Source of the DNA: Candidatus Lambdaproteobacteria bacterium RIFOXYD2_FULL_56_26
GTDB taxonomy: Bacteria; SAR324; XYD2-FULL-50-16
NCBI GenBank assembly: GCA_001783715.1
Contig: MFNF01000019.1
Span: 1-36,780, forward strand
Length of the DNA stretch: 36,780 nt
Direction of reading: 5' to 3'
In this document: one piece after another, positions 1 through 6,782 of the stretch
Layout: each line of letters opens with the position of its first letter
Position numbering within the stretch: position 1 is the first letter of the stretch
The notes under the pieces: model-generated
Told to the model about the DNA's origin: nothing
The model's input: the letters and a program-made list of their open reading frames with translations, nothing else
Databases searched by the model: none
Program-made: the position numbers and the translations under genes

Positions 1-64
1 AAGGAGTGCGAATTTCGCTATAACAATCGGAAGGTTGATGTTAACAAAATCCTTCTAAAACTGA

Positions 65-1849
65 TCAGAGAAAACCCGCTGTTCTAGTCTTGACCCTATT
101 TGAAATATTGTCCTCATTTATCGGCTTCGCATCGGACTTCCGGACCAACAGGGCATCATCGAAAAGCAGCAAATACAGCGCCAGACCTCCGATGCTATAT
201 ACATCGCTGGCTACGGACCATTGCTTGATTTCAGTGGCACGGGGTATGGAAAACCATTGATTGGGCGTTGCGTTCGGGTGTTTGACAACGATTTTACCAT
301 GGAAAAGTTGGGACACGTTTCGTGAGCAGATGTACACCAACTTGTCCAACCCCGTACTTTCCGACAGCTTGCCCACCTCCAAAATTTCGAACAAAAAATC
401 TCTGGCCAGCAAACGATCCCCTTTAAGCAGCTCAACATTAGTCGAAGGGGTAAATCCATCCAGGCCTTTAAGTGCCTTTTCGACGTTGCTCATTATACAC
501 TCTTCCTCACGGTTGATCAGCTTTTGCCGCCAACCCAGGTACACGACAATCACTTCCTCCTTCTCGTTGACAATCACTTCCTCCTTCTCGTTTTCTTTAT
601 TGTGATTCAAACGAGTTGTCTCCAGCACAATGGCTATGTCCGCATCTTCCTTCTCAATGGCATACCTTCGTTCGGGAGCGTAAAAAGGCGAAATTCTTTC
701 CCCATTGATGGCCGGTCCGGTTACAGTGTTTCCGCCACTCTCACGCGGATCAACCACACCGCCCATTCCGAACCCGGCATAATCGATCAGCTTGTAGGCC
801 TCCGGGGTATTTATTGCATTGGTCATGATGTTCGCTGGCCGAATGTCGGCATGGATGAACCCCCTCTTGTGGAGGCCATTTGCCCCCCGACAGATGGTTT
901 GAAGCAGAGTGAAGTAGTTCCCGTATTTCCAATCGGCAAAATTCGCCCTGGCATCACTAACAAGATACTGCAAAGTCATTTCTCCCCATTCGTACAAAAT
1001 CGAGGGTACCCCAAAATACCAGGAATTCTCGAAGTTCTGGGCATCGTGATCGGTACGTAATGGGGAAATTCTATACGCATCTTTGCCCTGGGCATTGGCC
1101 TGGCCATTGGATGGGATCGAAAATTCTAAAGTATCAAGCCAATGTCCCTGGTGCATCTTAGCGAGTATATCCTCGTAGTACTCGCCTTTGGACCTGTCAC
1201 CGTTGAGCCCAATAGGGCACGAAATTTCTTGCGAAAGCTGAAGAAATCTGGGTTTCGTCCCCTTTTTGAATTGGATCCCGATCAGGCTGTTGTTGATCCA
1301 CGAAACCAGGTCCTGCCTATGGTTCGCGGACACGGGTCTTGAAATCAAATCCATTTCGACGCAACGCACAATGTTTTCGGCTTGTCGGACTGCCGCAGCC
1401 TGACTTTTTTCCGTGACCAGTATATCCTTGATGTAGGCATTTTCCCTGCTGGTATCCGCAAAAAGTCTGGGGATTTTGAGTGCATATTTGTTCCCTCTAG
1501 TTACATGCGTTATTTGGATAACGATTCCCAGGGCTCCTTCGAAAACCGGCGCCAAACAGTATCCATTCTCATTTATGGCAAAATAATGGTCGCCTGAGAG
1601 CCAAATCATACCGTCACCTCTTTTGACCTCTACATTCCTACTCGCTTCTCCAGCGACCGCTTTGGGGGGTGAAGGCTTAGGTACATTTTTGCTTCTTCCC
1701 CCGGACCCTTTCCCCTTTTTCTGGGCACTTTCACTGCTTTGGGGTGAAGGCTTAGGTTCATTTTTGCTTCTTCCCCCGGACCCTTTCCCCTTTTTCTGGG
1801 CACTTTCACTGCTTTTGGGAGTCCCCTTTTTTTGATTCGGCATTTTCAA
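65..1849 (-). CDS. Protein kinase-like protein with tandem-repeat N terminus
   Basis: 594 aa. Residues 12-61 are two near-identical 25-residue Lys/Ser/Gly/Pro-rich repeats, likely disordered. A kinase fold follows: Lys in YALKIP (K125), catalytic loop HADIRPAN (D335, N340, with HAD replacing HRD), metal-binding D356 in LIDYAG (DYA replacing DFG), APE at 391-393, then an unusual insert of about 150 residues before the helix-F motif DVYSIG near 550. The insert contains a duplicated EKEEVIVN unit. The protein stops about 40 residues after DVYSIG, so the usual C-terminal lobe is short. It may be natural or truncated near the window edge. Key Lys/Asp/Asn residues are kept, so it could be active. 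The start overlaps the upstream cyclase-like gene by ATGA, so the two are co-translated. Base use is more A/T-rich than in the element at 3-14 kb. Target unknown. Confidence 0.75.
   Translation of the reverse strand: MKMPNQKKGTPKSSESAQKKGKGSGGRSKNEPKPSPQSSESAQKKGKGSGGRSKNVPKPSPPKAVAGEASRNVEVKRGDGMIWLSGDHYFAINENGYCLAPVFEGALGIVIQITHVTRGNKYALKIPRLFADTSRENAYIKDILVTEKSQAAAVRQAENIVRCVEMDLISRPVSANHRQDLVSWINNSLIGIQFKKGTKPRFLQLSQEISCPIGLNGDRSKGEYYEDILAKMHQGHWLDTLEFSIPSNGQANAQGKDAYRISPLRTDHDAQNFENSWYFGVPSILYEWGEMTLQYLVSDARANFADWKYGNYFTLLQTICRGANGLHKRGFIHADIRPANIMTNAINTPEAYKLIDYAGFGMGGVVDPRESGGNTVTGPAINGERISPFYAPERRYAIEKEDADIAIVLETTRLNHNKENEKEEVIVNEKEEVIVVYLGWRQKLINREEECIMSNVEKALKGLDGFTPSTNVELLKGDRLLARDFLFEILEVGKLSESTGLDKLVYICSRNVSQLFHGKIVVKHPNATPNQWFSIPRATEIKQWSVASDVYSIGGLALYLLLFDDALLVRKSDAKPINEDNISNRVKTRTAGFL
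545..592. repeat. 24-bp perfect tandem duplication in kinase gene
   Basis: Two adjacent identical 24-bp units (545-568 and 569-592) encode the duplicated NEKEEVIV segment in the kinase insert. The length keeps the frame. Perfect identity indicates a recent slippage or duplication event. Confidence 0.9.
1666..1815. repeat. 75-bp tandem duplication (2 copies) in kinase gene
   Basis: Copies at 1666-1740 and 1741-1815 differ by one base and encode the 25-residue repeat at the kinase N terminus. The period is a multiple of three, so copy number can change without breaking the frame. Confidence 0.92.
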
Positions 1850-2982
1850 CCTCTCCTATGAGTTGTATTGACTAGGATGACATCTTCATCATTCAAGTAA
1901 TGTTGATTCAACGTACGATTTGGATTCAACAACGGATGCTCCGATCCGGGCGAAAGTCTGAAAGCCAGGCCGTCCTGCGTATTCCGCACATAAACTTCAT
2001 TGTCCTTGAAACCATATCGCAACCCTTGCCTCATCAAATCGTCATAGCTTTTGGTGCCGCTTTCACCGTGATCGAAGGGAAAAAACGTTATTTTACCAGG
2101 CGATAACACAAATTTTTTCCTGTCCCCAGGATGCCCATTCGATTCAAAAGTACGTCGCACAAGTTCTGAAGGCTTAGAAATTTTTTCCAAAACCGGAATG
2201 AGATCGAGCTCATTTCCGTGCGGTTGATCAGGTTCGATGATAAATTGCGAATAGTCCGAATGGCTTTTGCTAATGAAGGCGGACAGGTAGGAAAATTTTG
2301 TATCGTTCGAAAGGCCTCTTAAAGCTGTTTGGCCTAAAGGTTCATCAGCTCGTAGAAAGGAAATGCTTGCAGTTAATCTTTTCCACTTACCCCCGCTGTA
2401 TAGATGCTTTTTTACCCTTACAGGATGAAATTCCAGTTTGTTAGATTTCTTCGGGTTCAGTTTTAAAATATCCTCAACCAAGCAAGTGGGCGCTTCGTAG
2501 GTAAAGGGGATCAGTCCTGTTTCAAAAGTGCTTTTTCCTTTTGGGTATAATTCCAGCGCTCTTCCGGCCAAATTGAGTCCGTGACCGTGCCAGAGGTGTA
2601 AACTCCTGTTCCGAGAGTTGGTTCCGATAGGAATTTTTTTTGCGGTCCCAAGGCTGAATGCGAGTTTTACGGGGTGCTGGATGCTTCCCAAGTTTCCTGC
2701 CAAATATTCACTGAACCGGCAGGCCGTATCCATTGCCGCAAGAAACGTCGAGGTCTTGTCTTTTGATGAGAGAGAGGGAGGAGTGAGATTCTTCAATTTT
2801 TCAGCAGGCAAGGCTACCCATATTGCATCTCCGGGAAACCAAAAATAGTCTGCATCGCTTCTGATTTTGAAGAACCTCTTGAACAGGTCCCATAGGGTTT
2901 TGACTTCATTCGGAACTAGGTAGCTACTGTCTCTCACGCTTGAGGCAAGATCCAATGCCACAATAAAGCGTTCATTTCCCAT
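1846..2982 (-). CDS. Putative class III nucleotidyl cyclase-like protein
   Basis: 378 aa. Residues 5-215 match the layout of a class III adenylate/guanylate cyclase domain: the opening strand FIVALDL with metal Asp D11, FPGDAIWV with the second metal Asp D52, a strand LAFSLGT (107-113), then GLNLAGR carrying the Asn (N137) and Arg (R141) that stabilise the transition state. All four core catalytic positions appear to be present, but the usual substrate-selecting Lys before GD is not obvious. The last 60 residues, with LNDEDVILV near the end, recall the tail of an FHA-like domain without its Arg/Ser/His signature; this is weak. It is the first gene of a two-gene unit with the kinase, overlapping by ATGA. 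GGGGGA lies just upstream of the ATG. Product nucleotide and role are unknown; a degenerate signalling fold is the alternative. Confidence 0.55.
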   Translation of the reverse strand: MGNERFIVALDLASSVRDSSYLVPNEVKTLWDLFKRFFKIRSDADYFWFPGDAIWVALPAEKLKNLTPPSLSSKDKTSTFLAAMDTACRFSEYLAGNLGSIQHPVKLAFSLGTAKKIPIGTNSRNRSLHLWHGHGLNLAGRALELYPKGKSTFETGLIPFTYEAPTCLVEDILKLNPKKSNKLEFHPVRVKKHLYSGGKWKRLTASISFLRADEPLGQTALRGLSNDTKFSYLSAFISKSHSDYSQFIIEPDQPHGNELDLIPVLEKISKPSELVRRTFESNGHPGDRKKFVLSPGKITFFPFDHGESGTKSYDDLMRQGLRYGFKDNEVYVRNTQDGLAFRLSPGSEHPLLNPNRTLNQHYLNDEDVILVNTTHRRG

Positions 2983-3107
2983 ATTCCCCCAATAAGTATT
3001 TTGAGCATTTTTGGCGAGAACCTATCAGGATATTTTTGGAATGTCCAGAATTTTCAAGGTATATGGATGGCAAGCTGATTCGGTTGGTTGCTACCGTTTG
3101 AGTCGGT

Positions 3108-3230
3108 TCAACCACCTATGCATAAGACCACCTTGCCGGTGCGGTTTTGGAACCGCCAGGGAGGATCGGCCAAAACCGTTTTGAACCGGCGGTCCCCGGC
3201 GAATTGGAGCAGTTCGTCCAATTCAGTCAT
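3108..3230 (-). pseudogene. MT-A70 family DNA adenine methyltransferase, 5' fragment
   Basis: A 40-codon frame whose first 33 residues match the N terminus of MT-A70 adenine methyltransferases, including the catalytic motif ADPPW followed by RFQNRTGKV. The family normally continues for about 150-200 residues with an APEH-type stretch. Here the match stops after GKV, seven unrelated residues follow, and then TGA. Its ATG overlaps the TGA of the upstream gene (ATGA), so it was the next gene of the element operon. I infer that a deletion or insertion near 3125-3135 removed the rest and joined the kinase/cyclase DNA. Confidence 0.75.
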
Positions 3231-3976
3231 GGCTTCAGCAATGAACTCCAGGCCCCTCCAAGTGAATAGTTCGAAACCAGTTCCTCTCTGATCTGTTCGA
3301 GCAGGCTGCTGCAGGCGGATTGCACCCCTTGCGGAACTTCCGCCGGTCCTACCGATTGAGGGAGAGTTTCGTTTGCGTATCGTTCAAGCAGTTGGAGAAG
3401 TATGCTCAGGTTCGTTTCCGTGAACTGTAACGTCAATCGAAAGAGGACATTTTGTTGGTCAAGCCTTTCCTCTCCCTGACGTTTGATCTGCCGGATCAGC
3501 TCAAACGTAGCCAGCTGTTGCCCCTTCCTGTCGAGGTAGGCCTCTTCTTCGGCTTCCGGATAGGGGAAAACGCCCTCGTCGGTCAACTGCCCGGATTCAC
3601 CGGGGTGGGCGTGGATGTCCAGGTAGTGCATCAAGATCCAAAACTCGGCGCTGGAAAGGGCAAAGGCAAAATCCGCCCTCGGGTTCGGCATGTAGCTCCT
3701 GGGACCATCCGGTAATTGCAACCTCTCTGCAGCGGCTACCTGCTCGGTCAGCCGCTGCAGTTCTGCCTCCTGAAAATGCAGAGCTTCTTCGAGCTCACGT
3801 TCTGAGTTAACGCTCAACACCCAATGCAGGGAAAACAAGGCTGTCAACCCCACAACCCCTACCTCACGGGCCGTTTCACCATCCCAAAGGCCCAACGATT
3901 CTCCGCCGAACCGCACCAGCGCAAAGAATCCAAGGATTCCGAAGAGTGTGCTAACAGAGATGCCGTACAGTTTCAT
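3227..3976 (-). CDS. Membrane-anchored coiled-coil protein, unknown function
   Basis: 249 aa. Two hydrophobic segments (about 9-24 and 39-56) are followed by a charged Glu/Gln-rich coiled coil (58-90) and a mostly helical soluble region. I do not recognise the family. Its start overlaps the end of the preceding 61-aa membrane protein by ATGA, and its stop overlaps the start of the methyltransferase remnant in the same way, so it belongs to the element operon. Two transmembrane helices plus a coiled coil would fit a bitopic or hairpin-anchored structural protein, but no function can be assigned. Confidence 0.7.
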   Translation of the reverse strand: MKLYGISVSTLFGILGFFALVRFGGESLGLWDGETAREVGVVGLTALFSLHWVLSVNSERELEEALHFQEAELQRLTEQVAAAERLQLPDGPRSYMPNPRADFAFALSSAEFWILMHYLDIHAHPGESGQLTDEGVFPYPEAEEEAYLDRKGQQLATFELIRQIKRQGEERLDQQNVLFRLTLQFTETNLSILLQLLERYANETLPQSVGPAEVPQGVQSACSSLLEQIREELVSNYSLGGAWSSLLKP

Positions 3977-4158
3977 TTCAGTCTCCTAAAAAACTCGGGT
4001 TGAATTTGGCCAAAGGCCATGAGTAACACAAACACCAGCACCAGAGGCCAGGCGAGGGCCAAAGTGGTGGACCTGGGGGCTTGGTAGCCCAGGCCGAGGT
4101 GGCCCAGGGTCCAGGCGAGGGCGGCACCAGTCAGGTAGGCCGCAAGCAGGGGGATCAT
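3973..4158 (-). CDS. Small two-helix membrane protein
   Basis: 61 aa from the ATG at 4158, the preferred start because it forms a TGATG junction with the stop of the upstream gene. A longer reading from 4203 would add 15 residues that overlap that gene. Two hydrophobic stretches (about 2-22 and 32-49) and a basic end FFRRLK suggest a helical hairpin in the inner membrane with a cytoplasmic tail. Not recognised. Translationally coupled on both sides. Confidence 0.6.
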   Translation of the reverse strand: MIPLLAAYLTGAALAWTLGHLGLGYQAPRSTTLALAWPLVLVFVLLMAFGQIQPEFFRRLK

Positions 4159-4424
4159 CACCGGGAGGCTCCCTGATAGACTTCTTTTAACCCCAAAAAA
4201 CACCGGTCGACCGGGTAGGTCAGGCAGGGTTCCTCTTCAAAGAGACAGCGCAGGTTCTCGATGTACCGCCGCAAGGTGGGCTGGTCCGGGACATGACCGG
4301 TCAACTCCTCCAGGACGTTGTCCAGGGTCTCCTCGATGCTTTGAGAAGAGACGAACCCTTGGAAAAACTCGGTCAGTTCGTCCCCATGTTGCCGGTGCAG
4401 GGAAAGCAAAAGCAGTTCGTCCAT
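4158..4424 (-). CDS. Small helical acidic protein, unknown
   Basis: 88 aa, soluble, rich in Leu/Glu and predicted helical, with two Cys at about 65 and 72 (LRCLFEEEPCL). AGGG sits upstream of the ATG at a normal distance. It lies 3 bp after the deoxyribosyltransferase-like gene and its stop overlaps the next start. No family recognised. Confidence 0.6.
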   Translation of the reverse strand: MDELLLLSLHRQHGDELTEFFQGFVSSQSIEETLDNVLEELTGHVPDQPTLRRYIENLRCLFEEEPCLTYPVDRCFLGLKEVYQGASR

Positions 4425-4427
4425 AGG

Positions 4428-4913
4428 TCACCCTTGGGAAAGCTGGTGGCCGTCAACCTGGGCAACGTTCGGATGTAGGCCGGGAACGGAAAGCGGACTG
4501 TCCACCGCATCCAGCAAAGCTTCCACACTCGGCACCCACCGGCTGACCAACTTGCGCATCAACCCCACCCGCTCCCCTGGGTGCCAAAGGCCCAAGACCG
4601 GCACCCCCGAACCGGCGGCATGGCCGACCTCGGCCCAAGCGTCACAGCCCGAAGGTCCCAGGTAGATCACCAAGTCCACCGTCCGGGTGGCCTGGGTGTC
4701 AAATTCAAAACAGGCCTGGGCCGCTGGGGTTTCGGTCCATTCCGGGTTTTGTTCCGCCAAGGCCTCTCCGAAGCCCAAGGCTCGGTTGTTCTCAATGAAG
4801 GAAAGCACCTGGTGGCCCCGAAGGCGCAGTTCCTGGGTCAGCCGCTCGATCTCGGCCTTGTGTCGCCAGCTGCCGCAGATGTAGATGTTTTTGGGGGATA
4901 AGGAAGGTTGCAT
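4428..4913 (-). CDS. Nucleoside 2-deoxyribosyltransferase-like protein
   Basis: 161 aa from ATG 4913, with GGAG about 9 bp upstream. A GTG at 4928 would add 5 residues. It starts with NIYICGSWRHKAEIERL, the beta-strand plus loop typical of nucleoside 2-deoxyribosyltransferase-fold proteins. Near 85-120 it has DLVIYLGPSGCDAWAEVGHA, recalling the family motif in which Asp and Glu contact the sugar (D..W.E.G.A), then GVPVLGL. Such proteins cleave or transfer N-glycosidic bonds of nucleosides, and phage and element versions occur in nucleotide metabolism. Substrate and activity cannot be judged from sequence. The neighbours are the ParA pair and small membrane proteins. Confidence 0.65.
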   Translation of the reverse strand: MQPSLSPKNIYICGSWRHKAEIERLTQELRLRGHQVLSFIENNRALGFGEALAEQNPEWTETPAAQACFEFDTQATRTVDLVIYLGPSGCDAWAEVGHAAGSGVPVLGLWHPGERVGLMRKLVSRWVPSVEALLDAVDSPLSVPGLHPNVAQVDGHQLSQG

Positions 4914-4962
4914 CGGTGGTAACTCCACAAAAATGGGTTTTTAAAGTAGCTCCGGGGGGACC

Positions 4963-5007
4963 GGTCGGGCTGGAAGCATCGCTCAGGGAAGCGCCTCCGG
5001 CCCGACC
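4963..5007. other. Strong hairpin between element genes
   Basis: Arms GGTCGGGC (4963-4970) and GCCCGACC (5000-5007) are perfectly complementary and extend inward to GGA/TCC with one mismatch. A smaller CGCT/AGCG stem lies in the loop. It occupies the 93-bp gap between the ParA partner and the next gene. No T-run follows, so it is more likely an mRNA-stability or attenuating structure, or a protein/centromere-type site, than a simple terminator. Confidence 0.6.
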
Positions 5008-5021
5008 AGCCCCTGGAGGGG

Positions 5022-5327
5022 TTAAAGTTTGTCGTAGTTTTCCGCTTTGGCCATGGACCGTTTGATCAGGGTACGAACCACTTCCGAACCCTCTGCTCCT
5101 TGGCACCAAAACCGAAATTTGGCGGCTTCATCTTGGCTAAGGTAATAATGATATTGCTGCCTTTTTGAATCGGGCTTTCGGGGACCCTTTTTTTGCTGCT
5201 TGGGGACAGTTCCTTCCGCCAACAACCCCTCCGCCTTCTCCGGCATCCCCTCCATCACCTGTCTGGCGGAGAATTTTGGTTTTGGGGAAGTCTTGGATGC
5301 GGTCAAACCGCCTTGGCCTTCTTCCAT
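5022..5327 (-). CDS. Small ParA-partner candidate (putative DNA-binding)
   Basis: 101 aa. The N-terminal 55 residues are basic and Lys/Pro/Gln-rich. The C-terminal part (YHYYLSQDEAAKFRFWCQG, then SEVVRTLIKRSM) reads as a short strand plus two helices, like a ribbon-helix-helix protein. A very strong SD, AAGGAGGAGG, precedes the ATG, and the gene overlaps the end of parA by 25 bp. Small basic ribbon-helix-helix proteins next to ParA usually bind the centromere site and stimulate the ATPase. That role is inferred from position and composition. Confidence 0.6.
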   Translation of the reverse strand: MEEGQGGLTASKTSPKPKFSARQVMEGMPEKAEGLLAEGTVPKQQKKGPRKPDSKRQQYHYYLSQDEAAKFRFWCQGAEGSEVVRTLIKRSMAKAENYDKL

Positions 5328-5929
5328 GCCTCCTCCTTGGTTTCTTGGGGACTCAGCCCCAGGCTCTCGAATAACCGGTCAAAGTCGCCGGACACCGGCC
5401 CGTAGCTGTGCCGCCGGAGTCCTCCATCGGCGGCCAGTGCGGCCACCGACCGGCGCTCCAACAACATGTCGGTCAAAGCCATGCTCTTTCGCAGGGTAAA
5501 CAGCGGCAGACCCAGGGGCCCAAAGGTCTCCAGGAACAGGGGCAGGTCTTCCTTTTTGGCTTGGTTGAGCACCACCACCACCCTTTTGTTGTAAGGCTCC
5601 ATCTCCCTAATCGCCCGGATGGTGACCCGAAAGTCCAATAGGTCGCAAAGGGTGGGGACAATCACCCAGTCGCAGGACTTCAGCACCCCACCGACCCTTG
5701 GGTCCACGTAGCCCCCCAAGTCAAAGATGCAGCTTTGGCCCTCGATCTTGGGGAACGCCGCTCCGGGAGCCACCTTGATGAAGGCATCGGGGCCCAAAAA
5801 CTGGTCAATGTCGTTGTAGGATTCGTTGGTGACCAGCCCAAACTCCGGGAAGCTCAAGGCCAAGTTGAGGGCGATCCGGGTCTTGCCCACTCCGCCCTTG
5901 AAGTTGTAAATGGCAATTCGACTGCTCAT
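5303..5929 (-). CDS. parA: ParA-family partition ATPase
   Basis: 208 aa from ATG 5929, preceded by GGAGGA; a longer frame from 5944 lacks such a site. The deviant Walker A KGGVGKT is at residues 11-17, including the signature Lys. A Walker-A'-like FDLGG follows near 75-80 and VIVPTLCD near 95, typical of the MinD/ParA switch regions. Members bind DNA nonspecifically as ATP dimers and segregate low-copy replicons or elements. At this length it is a short ParA without an N-terminal HTH. Together with the overlapping small gene it forms a partition module, suggesting the element is or was maintained as a plasmid or an excised circle. Confidence 0.88.
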   Translation of the reverse strand: MSSRIAIYNFKGGVGKTRIALNLALSFPEFGLVTNESYNDIDQFLGPDAFIKVAPGAAFPKIEGQSCIFDLGGYVDPRVGGVLKSCDWVIVPTLCDLLDFRVTIRAIREMEPYNKRVVVVLNQAKKEDLPLFLETFGPLGLPLFTLRKSMALTDMLLERRSVAALAADGGLRRHSYGPVSGDFDRLFESLGLSPQETKEEAWKKAKAV

Positions 5930-5958
5930 GGTTCCTCCAGACAATCGGTTTTAAAATC

Positions 5959-6342
5959 CTAGCGCACCAGGCGCACACAGTTTTTCTGAACAATGTTGCG
6001 CCGACCGGTCCCGCCTCGATTAAAGCTCACGTACTTGGCTGCGGTTCCGGTTGGCATCACTTCCGTTTCCGAGGTCCAATAATGGTTGGCCTCGACACCA
6101 GGGAAAAATCTTAGGTCCAGCAAGGGGGCCTTCAGCTGGCTACGGTCCAAAAGCCCCATCAGTTCCTCCAGGGTCGGCAAACGCCAGTCGTTGTACCCCC
6201 CATGGTTAGACTCCTTGGCGTAGTCCACGGCAGATTGCCATTTCATGTATTTTGGTTCTCGCTGGTCCCAGGTCAAGCCAGTCGAAAGATCGGTCACGGT
6301 CTGGTTCCCGTTGTCCAAAAATCTCTTTTTTTGTGCTTCCAT
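5959..6342 (-). CDS. DUF1566 (Lcl_C-type) domain protein, copy 2
   Basis: 127 aa comprising little more than one DUF1566 domain: TVTDLSTGLTWDQ, then YNDWRLPTLEELMGLLD, HYWTSETE, KYVSFNRGG and a final CVRLVR. This domain has a C-type-lectin/FGE-like fold and is found at the C terminus of Legionella Lcl adhesin. No signal peptide is visible, so it is probably cytoplasmic or exported by another route. It is a tandem paralog of the upstream 6366-6782 protein, strongly conserved in the framework and divergent in the loops. DUF1566 proteins are among the targets diversified by some retroelements, but no reverse transcriptase is present here. Confidence 0.82.
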   Translation of the reverse strand: MEAQKKRFLDNGNQTVTDLSTGLTWDQREPKYMKWQSAVDYAKESNHGGYNDWRLPTLEELMGLLDRSQLKAPLLDLRFFPGVEANHYWTSETEVMPTGTAAKYVSFNRGGTGRRNIVQKNCVRLVR

Positions 6343-6365
6343 TGTCTCCTCGTTAAAGACGTTTT

Positions 6366-6782
6366 TTATTCCACCGGCTCCGAGCGGACGCAGCGGACCA
6401 GCGCATACTTGGTTTTGGTCCTTCTCCCCACCCTACCCTGGTCGAAACTGACGTACCAAGCGGTGGTCGACCCCGGTTTGGAGGTAGAGGTCCAGTAGCG
6501 GTTGGCTTCCCCTTGGGGGAAAAACCGCTTGTCGATCAGCGGGCCGGATTTCCAGGACAGGTCAATCAGCGTGGCCAACTCCTGGCGGGTTGGCAGCCGC
6601 CAATCCGTTGCCCCGGCACGGGAAAGCCCTTGGGCGTAGTCCATGGCTTGGTCCCAGGCCATCAGCCCCGCCTCGGTCCGGTCCCAGGTCAGTCCGGTGG
6701 TCACGTCGGTGACCGTTTGGTCCTGGTTGATCACGAAGCGGATTTTCTGCTTGTTGAAGTGGTCCAACAAACGTTCGTTCAT
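6366..6782 (-). CDS. DUF1566 (Lcl_C-type) domain protein, copy 1
   Basis: 138 aa, paralog of the gene just downstream. It has the family framework TVTDVTTGLTWDR, ATDWRLPTRQELATLID, RYWTSTSK, AWYVSFDQG and VRCVRS. A short helical N terminus (MNERLLDHFNKQK) replaces any signal peptide. Its start overlaps the stop of the replication-type protein by ATGA. The fold is a C-type-lectin-like ligand-binding scaffold; the ligand is unknown. The pair probably arose by tandem duplication within the element. Confidence 0.83.
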   Translation of the reverse strand: MNERLLDHFNKQKIRFVINQDQTVTDVTTGLTWDRTEAGLMAWDQAMDYAQGLSRAGATDWRLPTRQELATLIDLSWKSGPLIDKRFFPQGEANRYWTSTSKPGSTTAWYVSFDQGRVGRRTKTKYALVRCVRSEPVE

